Assembly: GCA_050874905.1 (NCBI GenBank)
Contig: JBNMLP010000004.1
Coordinates: 1 to 64,000, forward strand
Origin: NC2004 sp050874905
Lineage (GTDB): Bacteria; Bacillota; Clostridia; Lachnospirales; Lachnospiraceae
DNA length: 64,000 bases
Reading direction: 5' to 3'
In this document: positions 50,399-59,359 of the stretch, in pieces
How positions within the stretch are numbered: position 1 is the first letter of the stretch
Layout of the letters: each line of letters starts with the position of its first letter
Program-made: the position numbers and the translations under genes
The notes under the pieces: model-generated
Database searches by the model: none
Told to the model about the DNA's origin: nothing
The model's input: the letters and a program-made list of their open reading frames with translations, nothing else

Positions 50399-50923
50399 TC
50401 AGCCCATATAGCTGTAATCCGGCTGCTTTTTCTCACAGCAGCTGCATGCAACCGGAAGTCCGACAAATGGAACTATCGCACAAAGCACTGCCATCAGCAT
50501 TTCATTATTTTCTGCCACATGGTAGGTATGAAGCAGATCATATACCATACGCCAGATCAAGATCCGCTTTGCTACCGAGATCAAAAGTCCTACTCCCATA
50601 AGAGAGAAGAAGAACACATGACGATTGGAAAGCATAGATGCGATCACAAGCACCAGATAGGCCCAGAACGCATAGGAACGATTTTTCAATCTCCAATTAC
50701 CAAACAACACAAAATCTGCCTGTGCACAAAGCATCAAAAGAATATACATTCTGGCAACCGGAACCCAGCTCAGCCATGCATTGTCAATGTTTTGGTTTTT
50801 TGCGAGTTTGTAAAGAAAATACGAATAAAGAACATAGATTGCGATCGTGATCGCCGCTGCCACGCAAGTCCAGACGATCGACGCTAAAATAATTGCCATT
50901 GATGCTGCCCAAAGATTACCCAT
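50399..50923 (-). CDS. Multi-pass membrane protein, unknown function
   Basis: 174 aa with about five membrane segments (around 10-35, 50-70, 85-100, 105-125, 140-160). A short loop with LAKNQNIDNAWLSWVPVAR recalls small Firmicutes membrane proteins of unknown role, and a C-terminal CSCCEKK cluster is on the cytoplasmic side if the N-terminus is outside. AAGGAG precedes the ATG. It follows the YgjP-type peptidase gene by 12 nt and probably ends the murE-containing operon. Confidence 0.6.
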   Translation of the reverse strand: MGNLWAASMAIILASIVWTCVAAAITIAIYVLYSYFLYKLAKNQNIDNAWLSWVPVARMYILLMLCAQADFVLFGNWRLKNRSYAFWAYLVLVIASMLSNRHVFFFSLMGVGLLISVAKRILIWRMVYDLLHTYHVAENNEMLMAVLCAIVPFVGLPVACSCCEKKQPDYSYMG

Positions 50924-50935
50924 AATTGTTTCTCC

Positions 50936-51646
50936 TTACCATAATAGTATTTTATTTTGTTGTTCTAAGATCCATGCTTCCCGCTGTTTATAATCCGGGA
51001 GCACCGATGCCACCAGTTTCCAGAATCGTGCCGAATGATTGAGTTCCCGCAAATGACACAGCTCATGCACCACCACATAATCAAGTGCCTCCGGGATTCC
51101 CATGATCAGCCGCCAGTTAAAATTCAGATTGTTCTTCGCACTGCAGCTTCCCCAGCAGCCTTTTTGATTCTTGATCCGGATGCTCTGATAAGAAACACCG
51201 AGCAGTGGCGCATAATGCGCACAGCGGTTTTCGTACTTTATGCGGGCATTCTTTTTATACCACGCTTCCATTGCAAGCTTCACCCTTTCCGGTGTCAGCT
51301 CCTGCCCCTTGATCAAGAAAGAATCCGGCAGGCGTTCCACATAAACATGCTTCTTTAACGCCTCTTCCTTTATTTGCAACGCATATGGCTGCCCCAGATA
51401 ATAAAAATGATCTCCGGGGGCAAACGTATGGAGGAAACCTGCGCAGCTTTTTTGCATCTGCCTTTGTTTCTCCACCAGCCATGCCCGATGGGAAAATAAA
51501 AAGGCTTCCGCTTCCTTTCCACTGACATAGCGCGGACGATGCAGTGTGATCACACCACGCTCATCCACACTAAGCCGGATCTTTTTCCCACGGCTTAACG
51601 AAACATCATATTCATATTGCTTTCCTTCATAGGTAAAATAAGACAA
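50936..51646 (-). CDS. YgjP/DUF45-type zinc metallopeptidase
   Basis: 236 aa. SprT/WLM-like peptidase domain with CWGSCSAKNNLNFNWRL and the zinc motif VVHELCHLRELNHSARFW (HExxH plus a distal His). The N-terminal part is beta-rich (KKIRLSVDERGVITLHRP). Proteolytic activity is predicted; substrate unknown. The start is TTG at 51646, with AGGGGAAG just upstream and no better ATG in frame. It is 10 nt from the preceding gene. Confidence 0.85.
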   Translation of the reverse strand: MSYFTYEGKQYEYDVSLSRGKKIRLSVDERGVITLHRPRYVSGKEAEAFLFSHRAWLVEKQRQMQKSCAGFLHTFAPGDHFYYLGQPYALQIKEEALKKHVYVERLPDSFLIKGQELTPERVKLAMEAWYKKNARIKYENRCAHYAPLLGVSYQSIRIKNQKGCWGSCSAKNNLNFNWRLIMGIPEALDYVVVHELCHLRELNHSARFWKLVASVLPDYKQREAWILEQQNKILLW

Positions 51647-51656
51647 TGTTCTTCCC

Positions 51657-52655
51657 CTACAATCGTTTCATATGACTTTTAAAATCTCCGATCGTGATCG
51701 TTCCTGTTTCTGTCATCACAGGTGTTTTCACCTGTTCCTCTTTCGGAGTTTCCGTAACAGGAGCTTCCCGAAGCACAGAAGGCTTTTGCTCTGTCGGCCT
51801 TACAGAAACTTGAGGTCGGGGCTGTCGTGCCTCCGGCTGACCGGAAGGACTGATACGCTCCCCGTCCGGCACGGAAATCCTTGCCGTTTTAGGATCTACC
51901 CTTCTTGGCCGTGCAATGACCGGCTCTCTTAACGTTTCTTCCCGTTTTTCCGGTTCTTCTTTCTTCTGCTTTCCCTGTTCTTTTTCCTGTTTCTTTTCCT
52001 GCCGCTCTGCGCTCTCTTCCTCCTGCTGCCGCAGTTTTTCTTTTTTCCGTCCGACAATATACATCCAATACTGTACGATCAGACCAAAGACCGCAAAACA
52101 GATCCCTACGACCAGACCAAAGAAATCCGATTCAAACAGACCTGCCAGCAAAAAGCCGATCAATGCGGCACCGAGCAGTGCATTTCCGATCAGGATCACA
52201 TGACGGTAAAAAATCGTTGCAACAATGGCGATCGCCAGAGAGATCACGATCACGATCTGTCCAAGAGCTGCCCATTCCTGCTGCGTTCCGATCACCATCA
52301 ACGTAATGGTTGAGGACAGCAGAGAAATGATAAATACCATGATCGCCGATACTGTAAACAGCATTCCACCACCCATAAAGGCAGCAAATACAGTATAACC
52401 GTATAACTTAAAACCTGTATAGTGAAGCAGGAACCGGCACCCCAGATACGTTGCTGCGCCCAGTCCCACGGCTCCGATCAGTCCCAGTTCATAACGAAAC
52501 ACTTTATAACCAAAAAAGCACTGTATCACACCGAGCAGGATCAATGCGATCACGATCGGCGCCCCCATATCAATAATGGTTTTTACAATCTCGGTAGGAG
52601 AGCTTAACCAGACAATCTGGTTTAACAAATCCTCCACTCCACCTGTTGTTCCCAT
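51657..52655 (-). CDS. Membrane protein (TMEM198/DUF4203-like) with charged tail
   Basis: 332 aa. About six or seven membrane segments (about 25-205) with glycine-rich GLIGAVGLGAATYLG and GNALLGAALIGFLLAG repeats fit the DUF4203 fold. A long cytoplasmic tail (about 205-332) is Glu/Lys/Gln-rich, then Pro/Arg-rich, and probably disordered. The ATG at 52655 with AAGGA 8 nt upstream is chosen over TTG at 52673. It lies 46 nt after murE. Function unknown. Confidence 0.65.
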   Translation of the reverse strand: MGTTGGVEDLLNQIVWLSSPTEIVKTIIDMGAPIVIALILLGVIQCFFGYKVFRYELGLIGAVGLGAATYLGCRFLLHYTGFKLYGYTVFAAFMGGGMLFTVSAIMVFIISLLSSTITLMVIGTQQEWAALGQIVIVISLAIAIVATIFYRHVILIGNALLGAALIGFLLAGLFESDFFGLVVGICFAVFGLIVQYWMYIVGRKKEKLRQQEEESAERQEKKQEKEQGKQKKEEPEKREETLREPVIARPRRVDPKTARISVPDGERISPSGQPEARQPRPQVSVRPTEQKPSVLREAPVTETPKEEQVKTPVMTETGTITIGDFKSHMKRL

Positions 52656-52701
52656 TCTCCTCATCCTTTCCAACGACCCTGTTGTCTCTTTTGCATATCA
52701 T

Positions 52702-54171
52702 CTATTTCAGGAAATTGCCATCGGCTACCACATCCGCTACCAGTTCCCTCTCATCCATATGGTGTTTGACACCCTTGATCTCCTGATAATCCTCATGTCC
52801 TTTTCCGGCTAACACGATCACATCGCCCTCTTTGGCATGTTCGATCGCATAGCGGATCGCCTGTGCACGATCCGGGATCGTCACATATTCTCCCGGTGCC
52901 TTTTTCACTCCGATCAAAATATCGGAAATGATCGCATCCGGTTCTTCATTTCTAGGATTATCAGACGTCACGATTGTAAGATCTGCCAGTTTGGAAGATA
53001 CCTCGCCCATCTCGTAGCGGCGTTCCTTGGAACGATTTCCACCGCAGCCAAACAGACAGACCAGACGTTTCGGATGATATTCCTTTAACGTCGTAAGCAG
53101 GCTCTCTAAACTCATGGCATTGTGCGCATAATCGATCATCACAGTAAACTTGGAAGAAACAGGAAGCAATTCCACGCGTCCCTTCACATGAATATCCTGC
53201 AACGCCTTTTTAATGTCCTCTTTCTTTACTCCAAAATGGCGGCAGATCGATATTGCCGTCATGGAATTATAGACACTGAACTGTCCCGGAATGTCAATCT
53301 CTACATCCATATCAAGCTGACCACTCATATGATAAGAAACGCCGAGCGTTCCTCCCTTTGAAAGCAGCTTCACATCCGATGCCACATAGTCATTGTCCGC
53401 ACCAAAGCCATATGTCTCCACCTCGCACGTATGTCCTTTTAACATCTTATCCAGGTATTTACTGTCTCCATTGAAAATGCCGACCTTACACTGACGGAAC
53501 AGCTTGGCCTTGCAGGACGCATAGTCCTCAAAATCCTTATGTTCATTTGGTCCAATATGATCCGGAGATAAGTTGGTAAAAATACCATAATCAAATACAA
53601 ATCCATCTACCCGGTGCAGCATCAGCCCCTGTGAGGAAACCTCCATGACCATACAGGTAAGCCCTGCATCGACCATACGGCGCATGGTTTCCTGTAAAAC
53701 GAGTGCATCCGGCGTCGTATTCTTTGCCGGAATATGCTCTTTACCGATGATCGTTTCGATCGTTCCGACCAGACCGGTCTGATACCCTGCATTTTCCAGG
53801 ATCGCCTTCACCATATAGGAGGCTGTCGTTTTGCCTTTCGTTCCCGTAATTCCGATCGTCTTTAACTGTCTTGCCGGATGTCCATAATAAGCCGCCGCCA
53901 TATAAGCAAGTGCAACGCGGGTATCCGCTACCTTGACTACCGTCACGTCTTTCGAAACCTCTACCGGATGCTCTACTACCAGTACGGCAGCACCTTTCTG
54001 ACACACTTCTGCGGCGAACTCATGCCCATCTCTGACCGCACCACTGATGCAGACAAACACATCTCCTTCTTTTACTTTCCTTGAATCCATGACGAGACTG
54101 CTGATCTCTGTCTCTTCACTTCCCTGCGTGATCTCATAAGAAATCTCGCCCAATAACTCTTTACACTTCAT
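52702..54171 (-). CDS. murE: UDP-MurNAc-tripeptide synthetase, meso-DAP-adding
   Basis: Adds meso-diaminopimelate to UDP-MurNAc-Ala-Glu in murein synthesis. 489 aa: GITGTKGKTTASYM (ATP site), NTTPDALVLQ, EVSSQGLMLHR, FTNLSPDH and the DNPRNEEP motif, whose Arg selects DAP rather than Lys. The ATG at 54171 has AGGAGG 9 nt upstream; earlier ATGs overlap that site or dapF. It is immediately downstream of dapF, coupling DAP supply and use. Confidence 0.96.
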   Translation of the reverse strand: MKCKELLGEISYEITQGSEETEISSLVMDSRKVKEGDVFVCISGAVRDGHEFAAEVCQKGAAVLVVEHPVEVSKDVTVVKVADTRVALAYMAAAYYGHPARQLKTIGITGTKGKTTASYMVKAILENAGYQTGLVGTIETIIGKEHIPAKNTTPDALVLQETMRRMVDAGLTCMVMEVSSQGLMLHRVDGFVFDYGIFTNLSPDHIGPNEHKDFEDYASCKAKLFRQCKVGIFNGDSKYLDKMLKGHTCEVETYGFGADNDYVASDVKLLSKGGTLGVSYHMSGQLDMDVEIDIPGQFSVYNSMTAISICRHFGVKKEDIKKALQDIHVKGRVELLPVSSKFTVMIDYAHNAMSLESLLTTLKEYHPKRLVCLFGCGGNRSKERRYEMGEVSSKLADLTIVTSDNPRNEEPDAIISDILIGVKKAPGEYVTIPDRAQAIRYAIEHAKEGDVIVLAGKGHEDYQEIKGVKHHMDERELVADVVADGNFLK

Positions 54172-54184
54172 GAAATGCATCCTC

Positions 54185-55030
54185 CTAGTCAGGAATTTCA
54201 ATTTCTCCATCAAATACAACGGTTGCAGGACCGGTCATCGTAACCACATCCGTCTCCTGGTCATAAGAAACAATAATGTCTCCGCCCCGAAGATGTACCG
54301 TGATCTCTTTTTCTGTCAATCCATTTAATACGCAGGCAACGACCGTTGCGCATGTTCCCGTTCCGCAGGCCAGTGTCTCACCGGAACCACGCTCCCAGAC
54401 ACGCATATTTACATTTTTACGATCTAAGATCTGTACAAATTCTGTATTGACCCGGTCCGGAAATGCTTTATGATGCTCAAACAACGGACCAATCTCCTGT
54501 AAAGAAAGGCTTTCCGTATCCGGTACAAAAACAACGGCATGTGGGTTTCCCATGGAAACACACGTCATATGATACGATATGCCTCCCACCTCGACCGGTG
54601 CATCAATTACCTGCTCGCTTTCTGCAACAACCGGAATCTCCTTCGCCGTCAGGATCGGATGTCCCATATCCACACGAACCATCGACACTTTTCCATTGTC
54701 CACAGTTAAATAAAGCTGTTTGATCCCTGCCTTTGTTTCTAAGGATACGGTCGTCTTATCCGTCAGTCCGTAGTCATATACATACTTGGCGATGCAACGC
54801 ACGCCATTGCCACACATCGCCCCCTCTGAGCCATCTGCGTTATACATCTTCATCTTAAAATCTGCCACATCCGATGGCAGGATCATGATCAATCCGTCTG
54901 AACCGATTCCTTTGTGGCGGTCGCTCACAAAAATGGCTGCCTGTTCCGGATCCTCTATCGTCTCTGTAAAGCCATTGACATACACATAATCATTGCCACA
55001 GCCGTGCATTTTCGTAAATCTAAACTTCAT
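54185..55030 (-). CDS. dapF: Diaminopimelate epimerase
   Basis: Converts LL-DAP to meso-DAP. 281 aa with KMHGCGNDYVY, the first catalytic Cys in GAMCGNGVRC and the second in ACGTGTCATVV. The ATG at 55030 has AGGGGG 7 nt upstream; the longer frame to 55048 lacks a site. A TATACT at 55079-55084 with a weak -35 is the likely promoter. First gene of the unit with murE. Confidence 0.96.
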   Translation of the reverse strand: MKFRFTKMHGCGNDYVYVNGFTETIEDPEQAAIFVSDRHKGIGSDGLIMILPSDVADFKMKMYNADGSEGAMCGNGVRCIAKYVYDYGLTDKTTVSLETKAGIKQLYLTVDNGKVSMVRVDMGHPILTAKEIPVVAESEQVIDAPVEVGGISYHMTCVSMGNPHAVVFVPDTESLSLQEIGPLFEHHKAFPDRVNTEFVQILDRKNVNMRVWERGSGETLACGTGTCATVVACVLNGLTEKEITVHLRGGDIIVSYDQETDVVTMTGPATVVFDGEIEIPD

Positions 55031-55123
55031 GTATCTGCCCCCTAGCATCTAGTGATTCTTTCTACTACACTTAGAAAAAGTATACCATATGTTGTGGCAG
55101 AAAGAAAGAAGTGTTTTCATAAC

Positions 55124-55159
55124 GCAAAAAGCGGCAACCACATGGCCACCGCTTTTTGC
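55124..55159. terminator. Bidirectional-type terminator after the blaR1-like gene
   Basis: GCAAAAAGCGG pairs perfectly with CCGCTTTTTGC around a loop containing CCACATGG. It ends the minus-strand BlaI/BlaR1 transcript, 40 nt past the stop. Confidence 0.8.
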
Positions 55160-55198
55160 ATTGAATGTATTTTTGAATTGTTGACTGAAAAACTATTG

Positions 55199-56575
55199 TT
55201 ATTTGTAGTATCCGTAAATGTTTACTTTCACGCCGCTCTGGTTGGCAATAAACACACGGAATTTTCCATCCATCTTCAGGTTGGTAAATCGATGTGAAAT
55301 ATCTCCATTTCCTTCCACGTAAGTGGTTGTCCCATCCGGACGGATGATCCCGACCGATATTACACGGTCCGTCGGCTCTACCGATATAGAAACATAGATA
55401 CTTCCAGTCTTTTTCTTACTAAACTCACCTGTGCGATAATACGAATAATTCGCCAGATTTACATCAATGGTAGTACCACTGGCACGCGCTGCGGAAATTG
55501 AGTTTCCTTCCACAACGGTATAATCTTTCAGATCCTCTACCGTTCCTTCGTGTTCTACATATTCCTGCCCCTCTGAAAGAGCCAGCTTTTCCTGTCCCTC
55601 TACAGACGAGTTATACCATAAGGTATTGTACCCTTTTGCAAGCACTCCCGTGGTTGCGTAGGTACATACTGTTCCTGTCAACAAAAACAGACACATTACT
55701 GCTGCTGCAATCGATTTTCTCAATCCTTTTCGGCCATAAAACATCTTCATATAGTTTACCCTCCACTCTAATTCATGTTCATCGTCTAACCACATGGATA
55801 ATTTTATGTTCCCCGGATTTGTCACAACTTCGTTAAAATCATACAATATCTGAAAATAACGTCTGGGTTTGACCTGCTGGCAACATGCATAGTCACAATA
55901 CGTTTCTGACCATCGGCGCCATAGCTTAAAGGTATTCCACGCAATCGGATTAAACCAGTAGATACAACAAATCGAGTAACAAAATGGTCTCCATATGTAA
56001 TCTCTATGTCTGACATGTGTTAATTCGTGATACACGATCTGCGCTAACACATCTTCTTCAAATTCTCCCATTGGAAAGTATACCTTGATCGCACGTATGC
56101 CCTCTACAAAAGGACTTACGATACGAACGCCTTGTCTTACTGTTATCTCCCGACGGATGCCCAACCTGATTCTGGTATGTTCTACCATCTCCCTCAGATT
56201 ATGGCGTGCCTTCATACTCGGGTGTGTTGTCCATCGTACATTCCATGTAATACTTATGTAACGAAACACTTGAAACAAGAAACCTGAAAACCATACCAGA
56301 AATATCACCATAATAATTGCGTTGACATATGTACCTTCTACAATTAAAAGGCTGTCCACATTCGCAAAATTCATATGTCTTTCTATGAAACGATGTCCCA
56401 GATAAAACAATGGCAAGAAATAACCAGCCATTGTAAAACACAGGGAAAAGTAGATATAGCGGATCCCGGCAAATCGTTTTACCAAACGATAATGAAGTCT
56501 CCAGATCACAGCAAGTATTGTACCTGTCAAAGTTGTCAACAGTATCAAAAACACTATATTAGTTACCCATCTCAT
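55199..56575 (-). CDS. BlaR1/MecR1-like M56 membrane metalloprotease
   Basis: 458 aa. Four membrane segments (about 5-28, 40-60, 85-110, 300-320) and a cytoplasmic M56 zinc protease with YHELTHVRHRD (HExxH) and a downstream ETYCDYACCQQV Glu. In MecR1/BlaR1 the C-terminus is a penicillin-binding sensor; here the extracellular part (about 325-458) is only about 130 residues and has a beta-sandwich look, without SxxK or KTG, so it must sense something else. It overlaps blaI by 17 nt; the ATG at 56575 is preferred to TTG at 56578. It should cleave the BlaI-type repressor. Confidence 0.88.
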   Translation of the reverse strand: MRWVTNIVFLILLTTLTGTILAVIWRLHYRLVKRFAGIRYIYFSLCFTMAGYFLPLFYLGHRFIERHMNFANVDSLLIVEGTYVNAIIMVIFLVWFSGFLFQVFRYISITWNVRWTTHPSMKARHNLREMVEHTRIRLGIRREITVRQGVRIVSPFVEGIRAIKVYFPMGEFEEDVLAQIVYHELTHVRHRDYIWRPFCYSICCIYWFNPIAWNTFKLWRRWSETYCDYACCQQVKPRRYFQILYDFNEVVTNPGNIKLSMWLDDEHELEWRVNYMKMFYGRKGLRKSIAAAVMCLFLLTGTVCTYATTGVLAKGYNTLWYNSSVEGQEKLALSEGQEYVEHEGTVEDLKDYTVVEGNSISAARASGTTIDVNLANYSYYRTGEFSKKKTGSIYVSISVEPTDRVISVGIIRPDGTTTYVEGNGDISHRFTNLKMDGKFRVFIANQSGVKVNIYGYYK

Positions 56576-56939
56576 CAATTGCTTTTTTAATCTCCTCTTT
56601 CTGCTTCTTCGTCATTTCTTTTACGCCAAGCAGTGCAGGTATCATCTCTGTGACATTCCCTCTAAACCACAGTTTCTTTACCCGTTCCAGCTGATCCGCA
56701 CGGTATTCCGCCTCATCACGTATTGCAAAAAAGAAATAAACTCCCCGGCGATAGCAATCTATAAAACCTTTCTTTTTCAAGTTCTTGAGATACGTATAAA
56801 CCGTTGTGTCTTTGTACACCAAATCATACTGTTCTGCCAACTGCTCCATGATCTCCTGACATGTGATAGGTTCCTTCGCATCCCAGATACATTTCATTGT
56901 TGCAAGTTCGCATTCCGACAACTCTGATTTCGACCACAT
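56559..56939 (-). CDS. BlaI/MecI-family repressor
   Basis: 126 aa winged-helix repressor: LSECELATMKCIWDAKEPITCQEI and DTTVYTYLKNLKKKGFIDCYRRG are diagnostic; the C-terminal helices dimerise. The ATG at 56939 has GAGGAGG upstream; the longer frame to 56975 begins inside the operator palindrome. A strong promoter and a 14-bp palindrome lie just upstream, so autoregulation with the protease gene is likely. Confidence 0.92.
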   Translation of the reverse strand: MWSKSELSECELATMKCIWDAKEPITCQEIMEQLAEQYDLVYKDTTVYTYLKNLKKKGFIDCYRRGVYFFFAIRDEAEYRADQLERVKKLWFRGNVTEMIPALLGVKEMTKKQKEEIKKAIDEMGN

Positions 56940-56967
56940 AATTCTTCCTCCTCTCTTTGATATAATT

Positions 56968-57021
56968 GAGTGCAAGCACTCTATCTATACTGATTTTATT
57001 ATAGTGTCACACCCGTGTCAA
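56968..57021 (-). promoter_or_regulatory. blaI promoter with 14-bp palindromic operator
   Basis: TTGACA (57016-57021), 17 nt and TAAAAT (56993-56998) on the minus strand. A perfect palindrome GAGTGCAAGCACTC (56968-56981) lies in the transcribed leader. It differs from the TACA-N2-TGTA core of staphylococcal BlaI/MecI sites. Confidence 0.65.
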
Positions 57022-57052
57022 CCTTTTTCGATTAAATTTTATCAAAATTTAC

Positions 57053-57370
57053 TTAAGCATTTAATATTTGCATTGCATCATTACATCGTTGAATGTATTT
57101 TTTGTCTTTTTTTGACAATGGATGTTCCATCATCAACTGTTCCTTCTGCGTCCGTTTTAGCTGCTTGATCGCATATTCCCGGCGCATCGCCTCCTGCTTT
57201 GTTGCAAATGTTTCAAAGTACAGGAGCGTGACAGGTCGGCGTGTTTTCGTATATTTTGCTCCCTTTCCGCTCTGGTGTGCCTGCAGGCGTTTCATAAGAT
57301 CATTGGTCCAGCCTGTGTAGTAGGTGTGGTCGGCACATTCCAGTATATAGGTATAGTTTTTTTCCTGCAT
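57053..57370 (-). CDS. GIY-YIG domain protein (UPF0213/YhbQ type)
   Basis: 105 aa. YTYILECADHTYYTGWTND is the GIY-YIG strand pair, followed by HQSGKGAKYTKTRRPV, the metal Glu in FETFATKQEAMRREY and the KQLKR tail typical of YhbQ-like proteins. Structure-specific nuclease activity is predicted, but members are poorly characterised. The ATG at 57370 has AGAGGA upstream; the longer frame to 57418 would run through the spoIIQ terminator. Confidence 0.88.
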   Translation of the reverse strand: MQEKNYTYILECADHTYYTGWTNDLMKRLQAHQSGKGAKYTKTRRPVTLLYFETFATKQEAMRREYAIKQLKRTQKEQLMMEHPLSKKDKKYIQRCNDAMQILNA

Positions 57371-57393
57371 GTTATCGTTCCTCTTTTGGACAT

Positions 57394-57425
57394 AAAAAAT
57401 AGGCAATTGTCTTACCAATTGCCTA
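57394..57425 (-). terminator. Terminator of spoIIQ
   Basis: TAGGCAATTG/CAATTGCCTA with a 6-nt loop on the minus strand, then six T, about 30 nt past the stop. Confidence 0.85.
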
Positions 57426-57456
57426 TAGTATAACAGATATCCGCTTCTTTTTCCGG

Positions 57457-58287
57457 CTACGGAAGAAATTTCTCCGGATTTACTGTCTGTCCTTCTTCGC
57501 TTAAAGAAAAGAATAGATTGGCACCTTCTAACTGATACATATCGGTTGGTTTTGCGACACTTCCGATCGCAGCCCCTGCAGCAACCGTCTGACCTTCCTT
57601 AACGGACACATCTGCCAGCTGTCCATACTGTGCCTCGTACCCATTTCCGAGATCCATGTGTACAAGCGTGCCATATTCTGCACTCTGCTCGATCTTTGTG
57701 ACCGTTCCGGCATAGGCTGCATAGACCGGAGTACCAACCTCAGCTGTGATCAGCATACCCGGATTGCATTTGTAGGTATCGAGTGTTTTATAATACACGG
57801 TCGTATCCATGCTGTATGGCAGGATCACAGAACCAGTCACCGGCCAGCTTAATTTGGAATTTTTCGTAAATCCTGTGGCTGCTGCGTCCTTTGCGTTTGC
57901 ATTTGCATTCAAGGTTTCTTTTGTTTCCTCTGCTTTTGCTGTTTCCTGTTCTTTGGTTGTTTCAGCTTTGGCAAGATCCGAAGAACCGATCTTTTCGGTG
58001 TCTTTGCTGTCAGCATCGGCGGTAAGAGCGTTGTCATCGATGGAAACCACATCATCCTTTGCCTTGGCTTCTTCCGATACTGCATCACTGTTTTTTGCTT
58101 CTGCCGCTTTGGAATCCACGTCCGATACCTCGCCGGTCTCGTCCTTTGTTCCGTTTAAGTCTACATACTGATCCTCTTTCTGTAGTGCCTGATTAGTGGT
58201 ATACACCCCGACCAGCACCAGAAGTGCCACTAAACCAACCACCAGTGCCGCATAATACCCATAATTTAGTTTCTTTTTCTGATTCAT
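57457..58287 (-). CDS. spoIIQ: SpoIIQ-like LytM/M23 domain protein
   Basis: 276 aa forespore membrane protein that, with SpoIIIAH, bridges the two membranes during engulfment. One membrane span (about 13-33), a long Lys/Glu/Asp/Ala linker (about 35-140) and a C-terminal LytM domain (about 150-276). The M23 zinc residues are lost: TYKCNPGM stands where HxGxD is expected and LFFSLS where HxH is expected, so it should be structural rather than catalytic. Position right after spoIID matches Bacillus. GGGGTGA precedes the ATG. Confidence 0.9.
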   Translation of the reverse strand: MNQKKKLNYGYYAALVVGLVALLVLVGVYTTNQALQKEDQYVDLNGTKDETGEVSDVDSKAAEAKNSDAVSEEAKAKDDVVSIDDNALTADADSKDTEKIGSSDLAKAETTKEQETAKAEETKETLNANANAKDAAATGFTKNSKLSWPVTGSVILPYSMDTTVYYKTLDTYKCNPGMLITAEVGTPVYAAYAGTVTKIEQSAEYGTLVHMDLGNGYEAQYGQLADVSVKEGQTVAAGAAIGSVAKPTDMYQLEGANLFFSLSEEGQTVNPEKFLP

Positions 58288-58309
58288 AATTCTATCACCC
58301 CTTTTATGA

Positions 58310-58339
58310 TAGAATTACCAGATGCCATCCCATTTATAC
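58310..58339 (-). promoter_or_regulatory. Candidate sigma-F promoter of spoIIQ
   Basis: GTATA, 15 nt and GGTAATTCTA on the minus strand agree with the sigma-F consensus except one base. A 9-bp inverted repeat (AATTCTATC..GATAGAATT, 58288-58316) overlaps the -10 and puts the ribosome site in its loop. Confidence 0.55.
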
Positions 58340-58354
58340 GATGCGGGATCTGTT

Positions 58355-59317
58355 TTATTCTCCAATTTTTTCCAATGAAATTCCTGTGTAATAATGGAAC
58401 AGAATGTCTTTATAACTTTTTCCTTCTTTTGCCATCACATTGGCACCAAACAAGCTGACACCCATACCATGTCCTTTCCCCAGACAGACAATGCTGCATG
58501 CGCCATTGTCTGCTTCCAATGAAAAATAAAGAGAGGAAAGCTTTAATGCCTTTTGAAAATCCTCTGCGGCAACCGCAGTATTTCCTACTTGCAGTTTTTT
58601 TACATACCCACTTTCCGTTTTTTCCGTGATACTGATATTTCCCGGAAACTGTTCCTTCACAAGTCCGTAATCTATCGTCTGTCCCTTTGTTTCCTGGTCA
58701 TATCTGGCAAGCAGTGCCGTCAGCTCCTCAAAAGAAAACGAATACGTCTTAATATAGTCCTTTGATTCCACATCCTGCTCCGATGACACACTCTTAAGAT
58801 AAGGAATATCCTGCCCGTAAAGCTCTGCCGCACTGATCGTACGCCCCATGCTTGCCGTATGATAAAGTGCATCGATGTACGTTCCCTGATATGTGGCGAC
58901 CTCTCCAAAAGTATCATAAACTGCTTTTTTTATTTTTGTTTTCTGCTCTTCTGCCCGCACTTCACCGATCTGATTCTTCCATTCCTCGTCCGTCCAATAC
59001 GAGGAGGAAATGTCACTGCCCTGCACGGCTTCCCCTGTCATCGCCAGTTTTCTTGCATTTGTCCGAAGGATCACTGCAAGCGTTTTATAGGTTTCCAGTT
59101 CATAATCGTAAGGAAGCTCTGCTGCCAGTACACCGACCAGATATTGCTCCAGGTCCATTGTTTTCGTTTCCCCGGCTTGCTCATACGACACTAAAATGCC
59201 ACTCTCCTTGATTCCACTGGATCCCAGCGTTTTTCCGCAGGTCAGCATCGTAATCCCGTATGGAATTGCAAACATCAGCAGTACACTGCCTAAAAAAACT
59301 GTAATTTTTTCCCCCAT
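58355..59317 (-). CDS. spoIID: Stage II sporulation protein D
   Basis: Lytic transglycosylase of the DMP engulfment complex, acting on septal murein from the mother cell. 320 aa: an N-terminal membrane anchor (about 5-25), EQYLVGVLAAELP with the catalytic Glu, ALYHTASMGRT and the C-terminal GKGHGMGVSLFGAN zinc/substrate segment. AGGAG precedes the ATG. It is followed by spoIIQ after a 67-nt gap that holds a sigma-F-like promoter. Confidence 0.93.
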   Translation of the reverse strand: MGEKITVFLGSVLLMFAIPYGITMLTCGKTLGSSGIKESGILVSYEQAGETKTMDLEQYLVGVLAAELPYDYELETYKTLAVILRTNARKLAMTGEAVQGSDISSSYWTDEEWKNQIGEVRAEEQKTKIKKAVYDTFGEVATYQGTYIDALYHTASMGRTISAAELYGQDIPYLKSVSSEQDVESKDYIKTYSFSFEELTALLARYDQETKGQTIDYGLVKEQFPGNISITEKTESGYVKKLQVGNTAVAAEDFQKALKLSSLYFSLEADNGACSIVCLGKGHGMGVSLFGANVMAKEGKSYKDILFHYYTGISLEKIGE

Positions 59318-59359
59318 GCCAACTCCTCCTGCTCTATGAATATGACAAGCAGAAAGAGA

